Source of the DNA: a virus
Virus record (IMG/VR): IMGVR_UViG_3300020172_001601
Location: 128,198-192,197 of that record
Length of the DNA stretch: 64,000 nt
Reading direction: 5' to 3' (one strand)
This document shows, in pieces, positions 24,746 through 32,601 of this stretch. The position numbers and the translations under genes are program-made. The notes under the pieces are model-generated. The model did not search any database. It was not told where the DNA came from and was given only the letters and a program-made list of their open reading frames with translations. How positions within the stretch are numbered: position 1 is the first letter of the stretch; each line of letters opens with the position of its first letter.

Positions 24746-25177
24746 ATGGGTAAGCATTTAGTATTTGTATATGGCACGTTGAAGCGTGGCTTTAGTCGTA
24801 GCAGTGCATTGCGTGAACAGCGTTATATTGGCATTGCACGAACAGAGCCTAAATATGGCATGTTTGGATATGGCGGGTTTCCGGCCCTGGTAGATGAAAC
24901 ATTGGCAGAGGCATCTGGCATAACCGCCAAAACTCGCATATTTGGCGAACTATACGAAGTCGATGATGCGTGTATGCAGGAACTCGATAAGATTGAAGGA
25001 ACGGATCGAGGTTTATTTGAGCGACGTGATATTGCCTTGGGTGAAATCACCATGACAACTCTTCCAAGTGATGAGGCTGTTTGGGGTGGTTTGACTCGCA
25101 AAGTTGCCCAAGCATACTTCTTCAAAAAGAAGCTGGCTGGTGCTGGAGATTGCGGACCTCTTTGGGTCCAGAAGTAA
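24746..25177 (+). CDS. Gamma-glutamylcyclotransferase (GGCT/AIG2)-like protein
   Basis: A 143-residue protein with the GGCT fold signature VYGTLKRG at residues 8-15 and a glutamate-containing LYEVDD segment near 70 (GGCT enzymes use this glutamate). These enzymes release 5-oxoproline from gamma-glutamyl peptides or amines. Phages carry relatives of unknown target. RBS GCGAGGA. No clear consensus promoter; TTGCCA, 18 bp, TACTTT upstream is only a weak match. It is the last gene before the promoter at 25189. Confidence 0.8.
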   Translation: MGKHLVFVYGTLKRGFSRSSALREQRYIGIARTEPKYGMFGYGGFPALVDETLAEASGITAKTRIFGELYEVDDACMQELDKIEGTDRGLFERRDIALGEITMTTLPSDEAVWGGLTRKVAQAYFFKKKLAGAGDCGPLWVQK

Positions 25178-25188
25178 TTAGACTCTGA

Positions 25189-25217
25189 TTTACAGCCCAC
25201 AATTTTTGTGGTAGAAT
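25189..25217 (+). promoter_or_regulatory. Consensus promoter giving a leaderless mRNA
   Basis: TTTACA, 17 bp ending TGTGG, TAGAAT. The -10 ends five bases before the ATG at 25223, so transcription should start at or within a base of the start codon. Confidence 0.78.
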
Positions 25218-25222
25218 CCGTC

Positions 25223-25807
25223 ATGAAGACTACAGAGGCGGTTCTACAAGGGCTGTTGAAATATGCCCGCTCTGAAATCCTAAAGGAATTCAGAGCGGAC
25301 TCATGTATCGCATCCACTGCCGTAGGGCTTGATATTCTCACGCACTACGGCATTCTTGCTGAACCTTTTCCCGTTCGCACGTTAATCTTCAACGAACCTT
25401 TTGCAAGCCGTCTTGAAAATGGTCAAGGCTGGCCTACCGGACAACAAGTTCGAGTCTGGACAGAAGAGGATGGTTCTTACAGCGTTGGCATTGGTGTTGG
25501 AACTCAACAGCCCAATAAGTGGGCGGGGCATTTGGTTATATTGGTCGAGAAGCGATTCCTTCTTGATCTTTCAATTGACCAAGCGACTCGTCCTCAGTAT
25601 AACATGCTGTTAGAGCCATTGTGTGTTGAAGTGGATGAACAATTTCTTTCTGGCTCGCCGAAAGTATTCAAAGCTGGACAATGCGTAGTCCGAGTTGATG
25701 CTTTGCTTGGCAATGAAGGATATACTTCTTCACCAGATTGGTTGTTCGCTGGACGTAGACGGAAGATAGTCGCTAACACCTTACGACTCATTCAGGGAGA
25801 ATTGTGA
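25223..25807 (+). CDS. Transglutaminase/papain-like fold protein (possible cysteine peptidase)
   Basis: A 194-residue protein. A cysteine at the start of a helix (DSCIASTAVGLDIL, C28), a histidine at the start of a strand (WAGHLVIL, H103) and an aspartate after it (LLDLSIDQ, D115) reproduce the Cys-His-Asp order and spacing of transglutaminase-like and arylamine-acetyltransferase-like enzymes. Function could be proteolysis or amide transfer on host proteins. It is transcribed leaderless from 25189-25217. It overlaps the next gene (TGATG). The assignment rests on pattern only. Confidence 0.6.
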   Translation: MKTTEAVLQGLLKYARSEILKEFRADSCIASTAVGLDILTHYGILAEPFPVRTLIFNEPFASRLENGQGWPTGQQVRVWTEEDGSYSVGIGVGTQQPNKWAGHLVILVEKRFLLDLSIDQATRPQYNMLLEPLCVEVDEQFLSGSPKVFKAGQCVVRVDALLGNEGYTSSPDWLFAGRRRKIVANTLRLIQGEL

Positions 25808-26214
25808 TGGAACCGATTTATGTTTGGTCTTTGATGGGTGCGGTTATTGCCGTACTCACCGCAGCCTGCATCTATCTTGGTCGGTTGGTTCTTTCCCAAC
25901 GACACAAACTCAAGACATTCACTACTGCTCGCAAGCAGTCGATGATGGATGATCTTGAACTTGCCACCAGCGAGCAATTGCTTAGTGAATTGCGAAAGCG
26001 TCCTGGTTCGCCTTACTTGATGTTGTCCCCTATTCAGGGTGAAGACCATCAGGGCCTCAGCATTGAGGTTCACAATATTCCTCCAGTTCCATGTCTTCAG
26101 ATGTTGCACATGGCAACCAGCTTGACGTTTCATGAACTCAAGAAGCGTGGTGTCGAAATCCCTGATTTTCCAGGTGGCCCGGACCAAGAAGGCGAAGAGT
26201 GGAAGCAGGATTAA
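25807..26214 (+). CDS. Single-pass membrane protein, unknown
   Basis: A 135-residue protein with an N-terminal transmembrane helix (VWSLMGAVIAVLTAACIYLG, residues 6-25). A basic stretch and a cytoplasmic helical domain ending in an acidic tail follow. There is no signal-peptidase site, so it is likely anchored N-out. It is translationally coupled to the upstream cysteine-peptidase-like gene. Function unknown. Confidence 0.7.
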   Translation: MEPIYVWSLMGAVIAVLTAACIYLGRLVLSQRHKLKTFTTARKQSMMDDLELATSEQLLSELRKRPGSPYLMLSPIQGEDHQGLSIEVHNIPPVPCLQMLHMATSLTFHELKKRGVEIPDFPGGPDQEGEEWKQD

Positions 26215-26238
26215 GGATTTTTCAGGGAAGAGTGAGTG

Positions 26239-26487
26239 ATGGATAGTGTAGAACAAAAAGTAAAACAAACGATTTGTGATTGTTTGTGCGTCGAGTTGGA
26301 CGCCATAGAGGATAATTCAGTTAGGTTAAGCGAACTGGAAGCAGACTCGCTTGACTTACTTGACCTTGAGTTTCAACTCGATAAGCAATTCGACGGCAAG
26401 TTGATTAACGAAATGACCGTCTCTGTGGAGACGACGATTCAAGACGTAATCAACTTTGTCAGGACGGAAATCGGGCCGGTAGCTTAG
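26239..26487 (+). CDS. Acyl-carrier-protein-like protein
   Basis: An 82-residue acidic four-helix protein with the phosphopantetheine attachment motif DSLDLL (serine near residue 36). It begins VEQKVKQTICDCLCVE and ends VINFVRTEIG, both ACP-like. Length equals bacterial ACP (about 78). I chose the ATG one codon after a GTG; AGGGAAG is the ribosome site. Its last five codons and stop codon TAG lie inside the tRNA-Met gene, so tRNA processing would trim its message. It may bind acyl groups or serve as a partner protein; no fatty-acid synthesis genes are nearby. Confidence 0.78.
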   Translation: MDSVEQKVKQTICDCLCVELDAIEDNSVRLSELEADSLDLLDLEFQLDKQFDGKLINEMTVSVETTIQDVINFVRTEIGPVA

Positions 26488-26545
26488 TGACTAAAGCAGC
26501 TTGCTCATAACGAGTTGATCGTGGGTTTGAGTCCCACCCGGCCCA
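26473..26545 (+). tRNA. tRNA-Met(CAT) (or Ile2)
   Basis: Acceptor GGGCCGG/CCGGCCC, D-stem GCTT/AAGC, anticodon stem GCTTG/CGAGT with loop CTCATAA (anticodon CAT), T-stem GTGGG/CCCAC, discriminator A, no encoded CCA. CAT may be elongator Met, initiator or lysidine-modified Ile. The first acceptor pair is G-C, arguing against a bacterial initiator. Its 5' end overlaps the acyl-carrier-like gene by 15 bases. Confidence 0.93.
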
Positions 26546-26559
26546 CTAGGAAAAATAAA

Positions 26560-26754
26560 ATGAAGCCAGCCGAAAGGGAAGTTTATAACAACCTGCCGTG
26601 GTGGATCAACGTCAGCAAATACTTCCAGGTTGGCGAAGGTTTCACTGGCCATCGGTGGCGGCTGAGTTACGACGACACCTTTATTGCGGATTTCGATCAT
26701 GAGCCAACAATGAGTGAGTGCATGAAAGCCCTCATGGAATGGTGGAATGATTGA
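26560..26754 (+). CDS. Small hypothetical protein (64 aa)
   Basis: Starts 15 bases after the tRNA-Met with no clear ribosome site (AGGAAAAATAAA). It is rich in tryptophan and acidic residues (VYNNLPWWINVSKYF, then ALMEWWND). Its start lies beyond the tRNA 3' end, consistent with use of the processed 3' fragment as mRNA. Function unknown. Confidence 0.6.
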   Translation: MKPAEREVYNNLPWWINVSKYFQVGEGFTGHRWRLSYDDTFIADFDHEPTMSECMKALMEWWND

Positions 26755-26774
26755 ACCCGAACGAGCGCTGTACT

Positions 26775-27164
26775 ATGGCGATTAAAGAAGACGTTCTTGG
26801 CTACTTGCAAGTCCTGAACTCACCAGAGGTCTTGGCACGTCTCACTGCTGAAGAACAGCGGATTGGTCGTGCCAACCTCTTCGGCTGCTTCTCCAGGCTC
26901 ATGGAAGTCTTGGAGAAGGACGTGATGAATACCGATCATCGTGTCATGTATATGCGAATTCAACATCGGGAATATTTGAACGCCTATAGGATGCTGCCAG
27001 TTGGCCATCCTGAGCTTGTTGCTGCTACTGAAGAAACCGCCTCGATGCTCTTTGAGTATCTGAGAGGCAACTATCTCAGCCCGACCATCAAGCAAAAATT
27101 TCTCAACCAACTGGACGAGGCACTCACCAAAATTTTGGAAAATCAAAAATGGCAAACTCAGTAA
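26775..27164 (+). CDS. Helical hypothetical protein (129 aa)
   Basis: All-helical protein without a recognised family. The ATG at 26775 is taken as start; a TTG at 26751, which has GGTGGA upstream and overlaps the preceding stop, is an alternative. It overlaps the next gene by 16 bases. Confidence 0.6.
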   Translation: MAIKEDVLGYLQVLNSPEVLARLTAEEQRIGRANLFGCFSRLMEVLEKDVMNTDHRVMYMRIQHREYLNAYRMLPVGHPELVAATEETASMLFEYLRGNYLSPTIKQKFLNQLDEALTKILENQKWQTQ

Positions 27165-27331
27165 CGTGGGTTATACCTTTGACGATAACGGTTTCAATTG
27201 GAGAACCCCAAGCTGTTGTTCGTCAACCTGATCGGTCACAAATCGAATTTGAACAAGCCAAGAGGCGATTTCAAAATCAACTGACTACTCAACTCGATGA
27301 AATCGTGGAGAAGACATGCGAGCGCTCATAA
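27149..27331 (+). CDS. Small hypothetical protein (60 aa)
   Basis: A short protein with a beta-rich start (VTWVIPLTITVSIG) and a C-terminal amphipathic helix. It overlaps both neighbours (16 bases each), the strongest support that it is translated. Function unknown. Confidence 0.5.
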   Translation: MANSVTWVIPLTITVSIGEPQAVVRQPDRSQIEFEQAKRRFQNQLTTQLDEIVEKTCERS

Positions 27332-27693
27332 TTGATGAAACGGCAAAAGACGCCATTGCCGCCGTCTGTGAATATGCAGACGAAAATCGCATCGACTTCA
27401 AAGAAATTCAGGCCAGATTCTCCATCCCTGATGGATATTCGCCAATTGGCGATGACCCAAATCATTGTTGTTATTTGGTTGATGGCTTCAAGTGTGTTTT
27501 CAGCATTGAAGAACAGCCTTGCGGCTGGACCCGACATCTTTCAATATCGGTGGCGGCTATTGACAAAATGCCGCATATTGAGGCAGTCAAACTACTTATG
27601 CCCGAATTTGGCATCGAGAAGCCCATAGATGAATGCCACATCTATATCGAGGACTCGAATCCGAAATCAATCAATATTATTTGTCCGATATAG
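27316..27693 (+). CDS. Hypothetical protein (125 aa)
   Basis: Mixed alpha-beta protein with RBS GTGGAG. A central stretch (CCYLVDGFKCVFSIEEQPCGWTRHLSISV) has the look of small phage proteins of about 120 residues that share a W-x-R-H-L-S-I-S core. I recall this type as common in large phages but cannot name a function. It ends in TAG, immediately before the sigma-factor control region. Confidence 0.65.
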   Translation: MRALIIDETAKDAIAAVCEYADENRIDFKEIQARFSIPDGYSPIGDDPNHCCYLVDGFKCVFSIEEQPCGWTRHLSISVAAIDKMPHIEAVKLLMPEFGIEKPIDECHIYIEDSNPKSINIICPI

Positions 27694-27705
27694 TCTGGAT
27701 CGAGC

Positions 27706-27748
27706 TTTACAGCCCGGATATAATCCACCCTATCATTCCGATAGGAGG
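27706..27748 (+). promoter_or_regulatory. Unusual promoter and hairpin covering the sigma-factor ribosome site
   Basis: TTTACA (27706-27711) lies only seven bases from TATAAT (27719-27724), ten short of the 17 seen elsewhere, so a second -35 (TGGATC, 27696-27701) may be used. CCTATC (27729-27734) can pair with GATAGG (27740-27745), masking half of AGGAGG (27743-27748). Confidence 0.55.
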
Positions 27749-27756
27749 TATATCCA

Positions 27757-28704
27757 ATGGTCCAGGTTACTGAGGAGACACAACAGCGAGCGGAAAAGCT
27801 GTTGGAGGCAACACTGCGAGTATTCTATCATCCGACGTTTGATGAACTCAAACAAAGGAAGAATATCCTGGCAGATATACCCGGTCACGATAAGTTTCAA
27901 AAAGACGGCGAAAAGGTTCATAAGCTACGAACCAGCAAGATTGCACCAGAAATGCGACCTTGTTACGAAGCCCCGTTGTTGAACTTCGAGCAGGAACAAC
28001 ATTTGTTCCGCAAAATGAATTACTTCAAGTATCGTGCGAAGAAGTTAATGGAAGGGATGAACCCGAAGAGGGTCGGTGAAAAGCGAGTCAAAAATATTGA
28101 GGAACACTTGGCCATTGCCGCTGCGATCCGCAATCAAATTGCGGAATCGAACTTCCGGCTTGCCACTCAAATCCTCAAGGGGCAGATTACTTTTTACCGT
28201 GAACACAGTTTGACAGATGCGCTGCTCAGTGATGCGTATTTTGACGTACTGAAGGCCGTTGACTACTTCGATTGGACGAAGGGCTATCGGTTCAGCACAT
28301 ATGCGACCTGGGTGGTAAAGAAGAACTTCTTCCGAGACTCCAAGCAGAAGATCACATACGCCGAGAGATTCACCTATCTGGATGACTCTCGTGCTGAAAT
28401 GCTCAACTCAAGGGGCGAAGGATACCAAGAAGAGAAAGAATACACAGACCGACAGCAGTTGGTCAAGAAGTTGTTGAAATTATTGTCCGAAGGCGACGAC
28501 AGCACTGATCGCAGCCGACAGGTTCGTGTGCTAGAACACTACTTCGGGGTCAATGGCACCAACCGACAAACACTGGAGCAGATCAGCGAAGAGATTGGCG
28601 TCACTAAGGAACGGGTGCGACAACTCAAAGAAAAAGGTTTGCTTTGGATTAAGCAAAAAGTTGAAGAGTTAGGAATTCAGTATGAAGACGAAAGTGATGG
28701 ATAA
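27757..28704 (+). CDS. Sigma-70 family RNA polymerase sigma factor
   Basis: A 315-residue sigma factor. Region 2 is clear: DAYFDVLKAVDYFDWTKGYRFSTYATWVVKKNFFRD near residues 150-190 matches the -10-recognition helix (cf. FDYRKGFKFSTYATWWI). Region 4 lies near 265-305, with LEQISEEIGVTKERVRQLKEKGLLWI as the -35 helix-turn-helix. Region 3 is short, and the first 85 residues are unassigned. It would direct polymerase to phage promoters; the recurrent TTTACA-17-TGGTAKAAT sites are candidates. Its own leader has a hairpin over the ribosome site. It overlaps the alarmone hydrolase gene by 23 bases. Confidence 0.88.
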   Translation: MVQVTEETQQRAEKLLEATLRVFYHPTFDELKQRKNILADIPGHDKFQKDGEKVHKLRTSKIAPEMRPCYEAPLLNFEQEQHLFRKMNYFKYRAKKLMEGMNPKRVGEKRVKNIEEHLAIAAAIRNQIAESNFRLATQILKGQITFYREHSLTDALLSDAYFDVLKAVDYFDWTKGYRFSTYATWVVKKNFFRDSKQKITYAERFTYLDDSRAEMLNSRGEGYQEEKEYTDRQQLVKKLLKLLSEGDDSTDRSRQVRVLEHYFGVNGTNRQTLEQISEEIGVTKERVRQLKEKGLLWIKQKVEELGIQYEDESDG

Positions 28705-29257
28705 AAACGAAAACGCCAAGCAGTTGGCATACGAAGCCCATGAAGGGCAGTTTAGAAAATATACGGGTGAACCATACATCGTTCACCCGGAGCAAGTCCA
28801 TGATAAAGTGACTTTCTTTTGTCTTGATAGAGGCTTGCCCGAAGAAAAAAAGAATTTAATGCAACGTGCCGCATGGTTGCACGACGTAAAAGAAGATTGC
28901 CCGCAAATCAGCGATGAGCGTATTGTCGGTGAAACCGATGAAGAAACGCTTAAACTGGTTCTCGAACTAACAAATCCATCGAAAGGATCAAAAGAGCCAC
29001 GGGCAGTACGAAAGAAGATGGATCGTGACCATTTGGCTGTTGTTTCTTGGGAAGCCAAAGTCATCAAACTTTGTGACCGCATCTTAAATCTTCTTGATCT
29101 GAAAATGAATGCTCGTTTGCCTAACGGCCCACCAAAAGATTTTCTTGCTCTTTATGCCAAGGAGAGTCGGGCGCTTTTGGAAGCTCTTGAAGGCACAGAC
29201 GAAATGTTGGAGCTTGAGTTGGTGGTTAGGATCACAAGCATTGAAGAAATGAAATGA
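28682..29257 (+). CDS. HD-domain small alarmone hydrolase-like protein
   Basis: A 191-residue HD protein of the SpoT/MESH1 type. AYEAHEGQFRKYTGEPYIVHPEQV (near residues 16-39) is the classic opening of (p)ppGpp hydrolases, and AAWLHDVKED (near 62) is the HD metal pair. KVIKLCDRILNLLDLK (near 130) holds the third acidic ligand region. No synthetase or TGS domain is present. It would remove ppGpp and so relieve the stringent response during infection. It is coupled to the sigma factor (23-base overlap, RBS AGGA). A start at 28697 is also possible. Confidence 0.8.
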   Translation: MKTKVMDKNENAKQLAYEAHEGQFRKYTGEPYIVHPEQVHDKVTFFCLDRGLPEEKKNLMQRAAWLHDVKEDCPQISDERIVGETDEETLKLVLELTNPSKGSKEPRAVRKKMDRDHLAVVSWEAKVIKLCDRILNLLDLKMNARLPNGPPKDFLALYAKESRALLEALEGTDEMLELELVVRITSIEEMK

Positions 29258-29273
29258 GATTGTGGAGCAAGTA

Positions 29274-30314
29274 ATGACTCTAAATGAGAGTTCTCGGTAC
29301 AAGTTGAACCCATTCAACCACGAACCGAGAATTCAACTCATTGATGGCGACAGCAATTTGATTCAAATGATTAGCCAAATTGAGGCTTTTCATTTGCTGC
29401 GCCACGGCTTTTGCGAATTGCTTATGGTCAAGCCGCCGACCTTGCAATTTCAATTGGATCGCAAGGATTGGGATGTTCGCTTTATGCGACTGAAGCCGCC
29501 TCGTTGGTTTCGAGATAGTGGTCGCTATCTTGAGGCCCGCAAGAGCATCATGTATGGCAACTATCACATTCAGTCACCCGAAGGCCATGAAATGTTCCAC
29601 TGCAATGCTCAGAAGGCATTGTGGTATTTGAATCGAGATATTGCCGATGTTGTTAGCGATAATCCTCCTACGCTTCGATTGAAGTTCGTGCCGGGTGGCC
29701 CAGGCCATGTTGGGGACGCTTACTATCTCACTGAGAAGTTGAATCGTTGCGTGGTATGTGCTAGTGAGCGAAACTTGAATCGCCACCACGTTATGCCTCG
29801 TGTATTTCGTAAGCATTTACCAGAGTCCATTAAGGACCATAACTATCACGACGTATTGCTCATGTGTATTGATTGTCACGAGCGATACGAAGAAGAGGCT
29901 GATAAACTCAAGCAGCAAATCTGTAGAGAGTTGGAATTCGACATCAACAATGGAGCAGGCCAAATCTACTTGCCGGAGATCGGCAATGCAGTGAAGGCCG
30001 CTCGTGCTTTGTTCCATTATGAAAAAGTAATTCCAGAGCCTCGTAAGTCTATGTTGCTCAATACTCTGCGAGAGTATTTGAAGAAAGACGAGATCACTCC
30101 TGAAGACCTCAAGGAAGTGTCCTCGCATTTTTCTTGGCATCGTCCAGATGGATACAAGGGTTATGGTGAGTTCGTTATCAGCAAGATCGGCGACATTCAA
30201 GAGTTTACCGAGCGATGGCGTCAGCACTTTATTGATGTGATGAAGCCGAAGCATTTGCCAACTTATTGGGACGTTAAGAAGCCGCTGGTTCGAGATCGGG
30301 TTAGATCAAAATGA
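29274..30314 (+). CDS. HNH-type nuclease-like protein (EXD2-like C-terminal motif)
   Basis: A 346-residue protein. Near residues 155-205 it has CVVCASERNLNRHHVMP, then HNYHDVLLMCIDCH: two CxxC pairs around an HH-x-P core. This order is shared by HNH proteins and by the C-terminal domain of EXD2-type exonucleases. The N-terminal 150 residues are unassigned; the C-terminal 140 are helical. It may be a free-standing endonuclease or a repair nuclease. GTGGAG precedes the ATG. It overlaps the next gene by ATGA. Confidence 0.72.
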   Translation: MTLNESSRYKLNPFNHEPRIQLIDGDSNLIQMISQIEAFHLLRHGFCELLMVKPPTLQFQLDRKDWDVRFMRLKPPRWFRDSGRYLEARKSIMYGNYHIQSPEGHEMFHCNAQKALWYLNRDIADVVSDNPPTLRLKFVPGGPGHVGDAYYLTEKLNRCVVCASERNLNRHHVMPRVFRKHLPESIKDHNYHDVLLMCIDCHERYEEEADKLKQQICRELEFDINNGAGQIYLPEIGNAVKAARALFHYEKVIPEPRKSMLLNTLREYLKKDEITPEDLKEVSSHFSWHRPDGYKGYGEFVISKIGDIQEFTERWRQHFIDVMKPKHLPTYWDVKKPLVRDRVRSK

Positions 30315-30559
30315 AAAAAGATATAACTGGATTGGTCGAAGGCATCATTTGCTATGACGCCAATTTGACTATTGCCGAAGTTGAGGCCGAGTGGAAAAGA
30401 ATTGGATTGGGCAAATTCATTCCTGACAGCAGGTTGTCGGGAGTTCTTTTGTTTTTTGCCTCGAACGAAGACATTGTGCTTTGCCAGAGAAAAATCCGGG
30501 ATGGCGACACCGAATTATTCACGACGGTCGGCCTGAACCGCAAAGTTAAAATGTGCTGA
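30311..30559 (+). CDS. Small hypothetical protein (82 aa)
   Basis: Shares ATGA with the HNH gene and is followed seven bases later by the glycosylase gene, so it is part of that operon. It is mixed alpha-beta, with two cysteines near the middle and one at the end. Function unknown. Confidence 0.6.
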   Translation: MKKDITGLVEGIICYDANLTIAEVEAEWKRIGLGKFIPDSRLSGVLLFFASNEDIVLCQRKIRDGDTELFTTVGLNRKVKMC

Positions 30560-30566
30560 GGTTGAA

Positions 30567-30995
30567 ATGAGATTGTGGTCTTTGAATCCTGCTCTTTTAG
30601 ACCCCAAAGGGCTTGTCGCATTGTGGCGAGAAGGGCTGCTGGCTCAAAATGTTTTGATGAACAAAACAAAGGGCTATAAGTTTCATCCTCAATTGGAACG
30701 ATTCAAAAGAACAAATAATCCAGTGGCTTCGATTGATTTGTATTTAAGTTATGTTTTGGAAGAGTCCAGAAATAGAGGTTATTCATTCAACGCCTCTAAA
30801 TTGAGTGCGAATGACACACAGCCTAAAATAGAAGTGACCATTGGACAAATGCTTTACGAGATAGAGCATTTGAAAAACAAGTTAAGACTTCGTAATGAGA
30901 AGTTTCTTGACAAGATACCGAGTGCATTGGCCGATTGCGTTCATCCAATTTTTCAGTTGGTTCCTGGCGACGTAGAACCCTGGGAAAAGGTTTGA
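30567..30995 (+). CDS. Pyrimidine dimer DNA glycosylase-like protein
   Basis: A 142-residue protein that matches the bacterial/phage family annotated as pyrimidine dimer DNA glycosylase or endonuclease V. It has the start MRLWSLNPALLDPKGLVALWRE, the GYKFHPQLERFK segment near residue 36 and ESRNRGYSFNASKL near 70, all hallmarks of that family. The T4 DenV enzyme removes UV dimers and cuts the abasic site, using its N-terminal amine. GAGG precedes the ATG. Its stop is followed at once by the next promoter. Confidence 0.82.
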   Translation: MRLWSLNPALLDPKGLVALWREGLLAQNVLMNKTKGYKFHPQLERFKRTNNPVASIDLYLSYVLEESRNRGYSFNASKLSANDTQPKIEVTIGQMLYEIEHLKNKLRLRNEKFLDKIPSALADCVHPIFQLVPGDVEPWEKV

Positions 30996-30997
30996 GT

Positions 30998-31026
30998 TTT
31001 ACGTTTTGACGTTTTTGTGGTATGGT
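30998..31026 (+). promoter_or_regulatory. Promoter giving a leaderless mRNA for the RNA ligase
   Basis: TTTACG, 17 bp ending TGTGG, TATGGT. The -10 ends seven bases before the ATG at 31034, so transcription should begin at or one base before the start codon. Confidence 0.68.
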
Positions 31027-31033
31027 TAGTATC

Positions 31034-31693
31034 ATGAGCCATTTTCACAAATATCCTCGAACGTATCATCTGCCGTGGAGTCCTGGTGGGACTTCTGATG
31101 ATCGCACATTGCCCAATGTGAAGCACTTCGAGGGTTTGGAAATCGTCGTCACGGAGAAGTTGGACGGAGAAAACACGTCCATGTACTCCGATCACATTCA
31201 CGCACGATCTCTTGATTCCAAGCACCATCCTTCTCGAACTTGGGTCAAGGTGTTGCACGGCCAGTTAAGTCATGAACTTCCTCCTGGTTGGAGGATTTGT
31301 GGCGAAAACGTGTATGCCTTGCATTCAATTCAATACACCAAGCTGGAAGGCTATTTCTACGTTTTCGGAATATACGACGACAAGAATCAATGCTTGTCGT
31401 GGGACGAAACTGTGGAATATGCAACCATGCTCAATCTGCCGGTTGCCCCGGTCCTATATCGTGGGCCTTGGAATGAGGCAAAGGTCAAAGCCTGCTGGAC
31501 AGGCATTTCTACTGCATCCCCAGGCGATCAACAGGAAGGCTATGTTCTGCGAGTGGCGCAGACATTCCCGTATGACGCTCAAGATGATGGGCTATTTTCA
31601 CAATACACTGCCAAATATGTCCGGGCCGAGCATGTCCAGACTGATGAGCATTGGCTTGAAAAGCCCGTGGTGCCGAACTTGCTAAGGAAATAA
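31034..31693 (+). CDS. RNA ligase (Rnl2/DRB0094-like core)
   Basis: A 219-residue ligase core. Motif I EKLDGEN near residue 40 carries the AMP-accepting lysine. Motif III is in CGENVYALHSI near 90, motif IV in EGYVLRV near 170, and motif V in KYVRAEH near 195. It lacks extra C-terminal domains, as in RNA_ligase-family phage proteins. It seals nicked or broken RNA after 5'-adenylation. Leaderless from the promoter at 30998-31026. The start is the ATG at 31034; an earlier ATG (31022) lies inside the -10 box and is rejected. Confidence 0.86.
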   Translation: MSHFHKYPRTYHLPWSPGGTSDDRTLPNVKHFEGLEIVVTEKLDGENTSMYSDHIHARSLDSKHHPSRTWVKVLHGQLSHELPPGWRICGENVYALHSIQYTKLEGYFYVFGIYDDKNQCLSWDETVEYATMLNLPVAPVLYRGPWNEAKVKACWTGISTASPGDQQEGYVLRVAQTFPYDAQDDGLFSQYTAKYVRAEHVQTDEHWLEKPVVPNLLRK

Positions 31694-31694
31694 C

Positions 31695-32069
31695 ATGGGA
31701 GTAGCTGCAACTCATTACGTTGTATTGGGCGTTGCCATTACCAACGAAGCCCAGGTCAAGGAATTCTTTCGCATCAATGAAGAACACCTTGAATTCATGG
31801 ATGGCTACGACGACAACGGATACAAGGAAGAGATCACTCCCAACGAAAGCGGCATCCACGTTATTGTGGACGGCATGAGCGGCAAATACGTTGTCGTTGG
31901 CAAGATATTGGCCAAGGGCATTGACGGTGGGCTGGAGTTTACCAAAGTGTCTGATATTGCCCGCCAATACAGGAAATTCTACCAAGAAGTTCTCAAGCTG
32001 GATCAGGTATTGGGGACGAAGTTTGGTGGGCTGGATGCCGAAGTGATTGTTTTTACACATTGGCATTGA
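31695..32069 (+). CDS. Hypothetical protein (124 aa)
   Basis: Begins one base after the ligase stop codon, so it is co-transcribed and probably re-initiated. It is an alternating alpha-beta protein with an acidic middle (HLEFMDGYDDNGYKEE) and VIFTHWH at its end. Family unknown. Confidence 0.65.
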   Translation: MGVAATHYVVLGVAITNEAQVKEFFRINEEHLEFMDGYDDNGYKEEITPNESGIHVIVDGMSGKYVVVGKILAKGIDGGLEFTKVSDIARQYRKFYQEVLKLDQVLGTKFGGLDAEVIVFTHWH

Positions 32070-32112
32070 ACCAAACGGCAAGTTCCCTCTCTAGGTTGTC
32101 AGGAGACAAATC

Positions 32113-32571
32113 ATGAGTGCCTTGATCGAGTATGTTCAGAATCACACAGATCGCAGCGTATGTCGTTGCGGCAAGTGCATTGACGCAGGCGAGAATAAGC
32201 CTGTGGAAAAAAGCCAATGGGACGTGGTTGAACTTGTTGAACCGCCACATACGGTCAATATGTTCTTCTTCGACGTGTCCGCAGTCGGCAACCCTACCGC
32301 TGAAGAGTTTGTTCGTCTGACGAATGAGCATAAAGGCGCATTCTGTGATGCCGATCCGCTGGACGGTGGCGAACACGGATATATGGAGTTGGGCGGGTGG
32401 ATCGGGGACCAAGGACTTGCCATGCAATATATGGCCCTTGGGAAAATACTCGGTCTGTGGCAAGTCATGCACCCCGGCATGATTCTGGATGTGAACGATC
32501 CGGCTCAGAAGCAAATGGCCGATCAGATGGCCGGAGCCGGGATGGTGTCGATCCTGGGTAAGCAGTCTTGA
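32113..32571 (+). CDS. Hypothetical protein with N-terminal CxCxxC
   Basis: A 152-residue protein with CRCGKCID near residue 18, perhaps a metal site, followed by beta structure (TVNMFFFDVS). Its C-terminal part is rich in Met and Gly. RBS AGGAGA. It is the last gene before the PARP promoter, which starts two bases after its stop codon. Function unknown. Confidence 0.68.
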   Translation: MSALIEYVQNHTDRSVCRCGKCIDAGENKPVEKSQWDVVELVEPPHTVNMFFFDVSAVGNPTAEEFVRLTNEHKGAFCDADPLDGGEHGYMELGGWIGDQGLAMQYMALGKILGLWQVMHPGMILDVNDPAQKQMADQMAGAGMVSILGKQS

Positions 32572-32572
32572 C

Positions 32573-32601
32573 TTTACAATCAGACTTTTTCGTGGTAAAA
32601 A
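32573..32601 (+). promoter_or_regulatory. Promoter for the PARP gene, -10 flanked by CGTGG/CCACG
   Basis: TTTACA, 17 bp ending CGTGG, TAAAAA, then TATCCACG; CGTGG and CCACG form a 5-bp inverted repeat around the -10. The leader to the ATG at 32717 is about 108 bases and holds GCCGGATATTCG/CGATATATTCGGC-like repeats but no obvious riboswitch. Confidence 0.6.
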
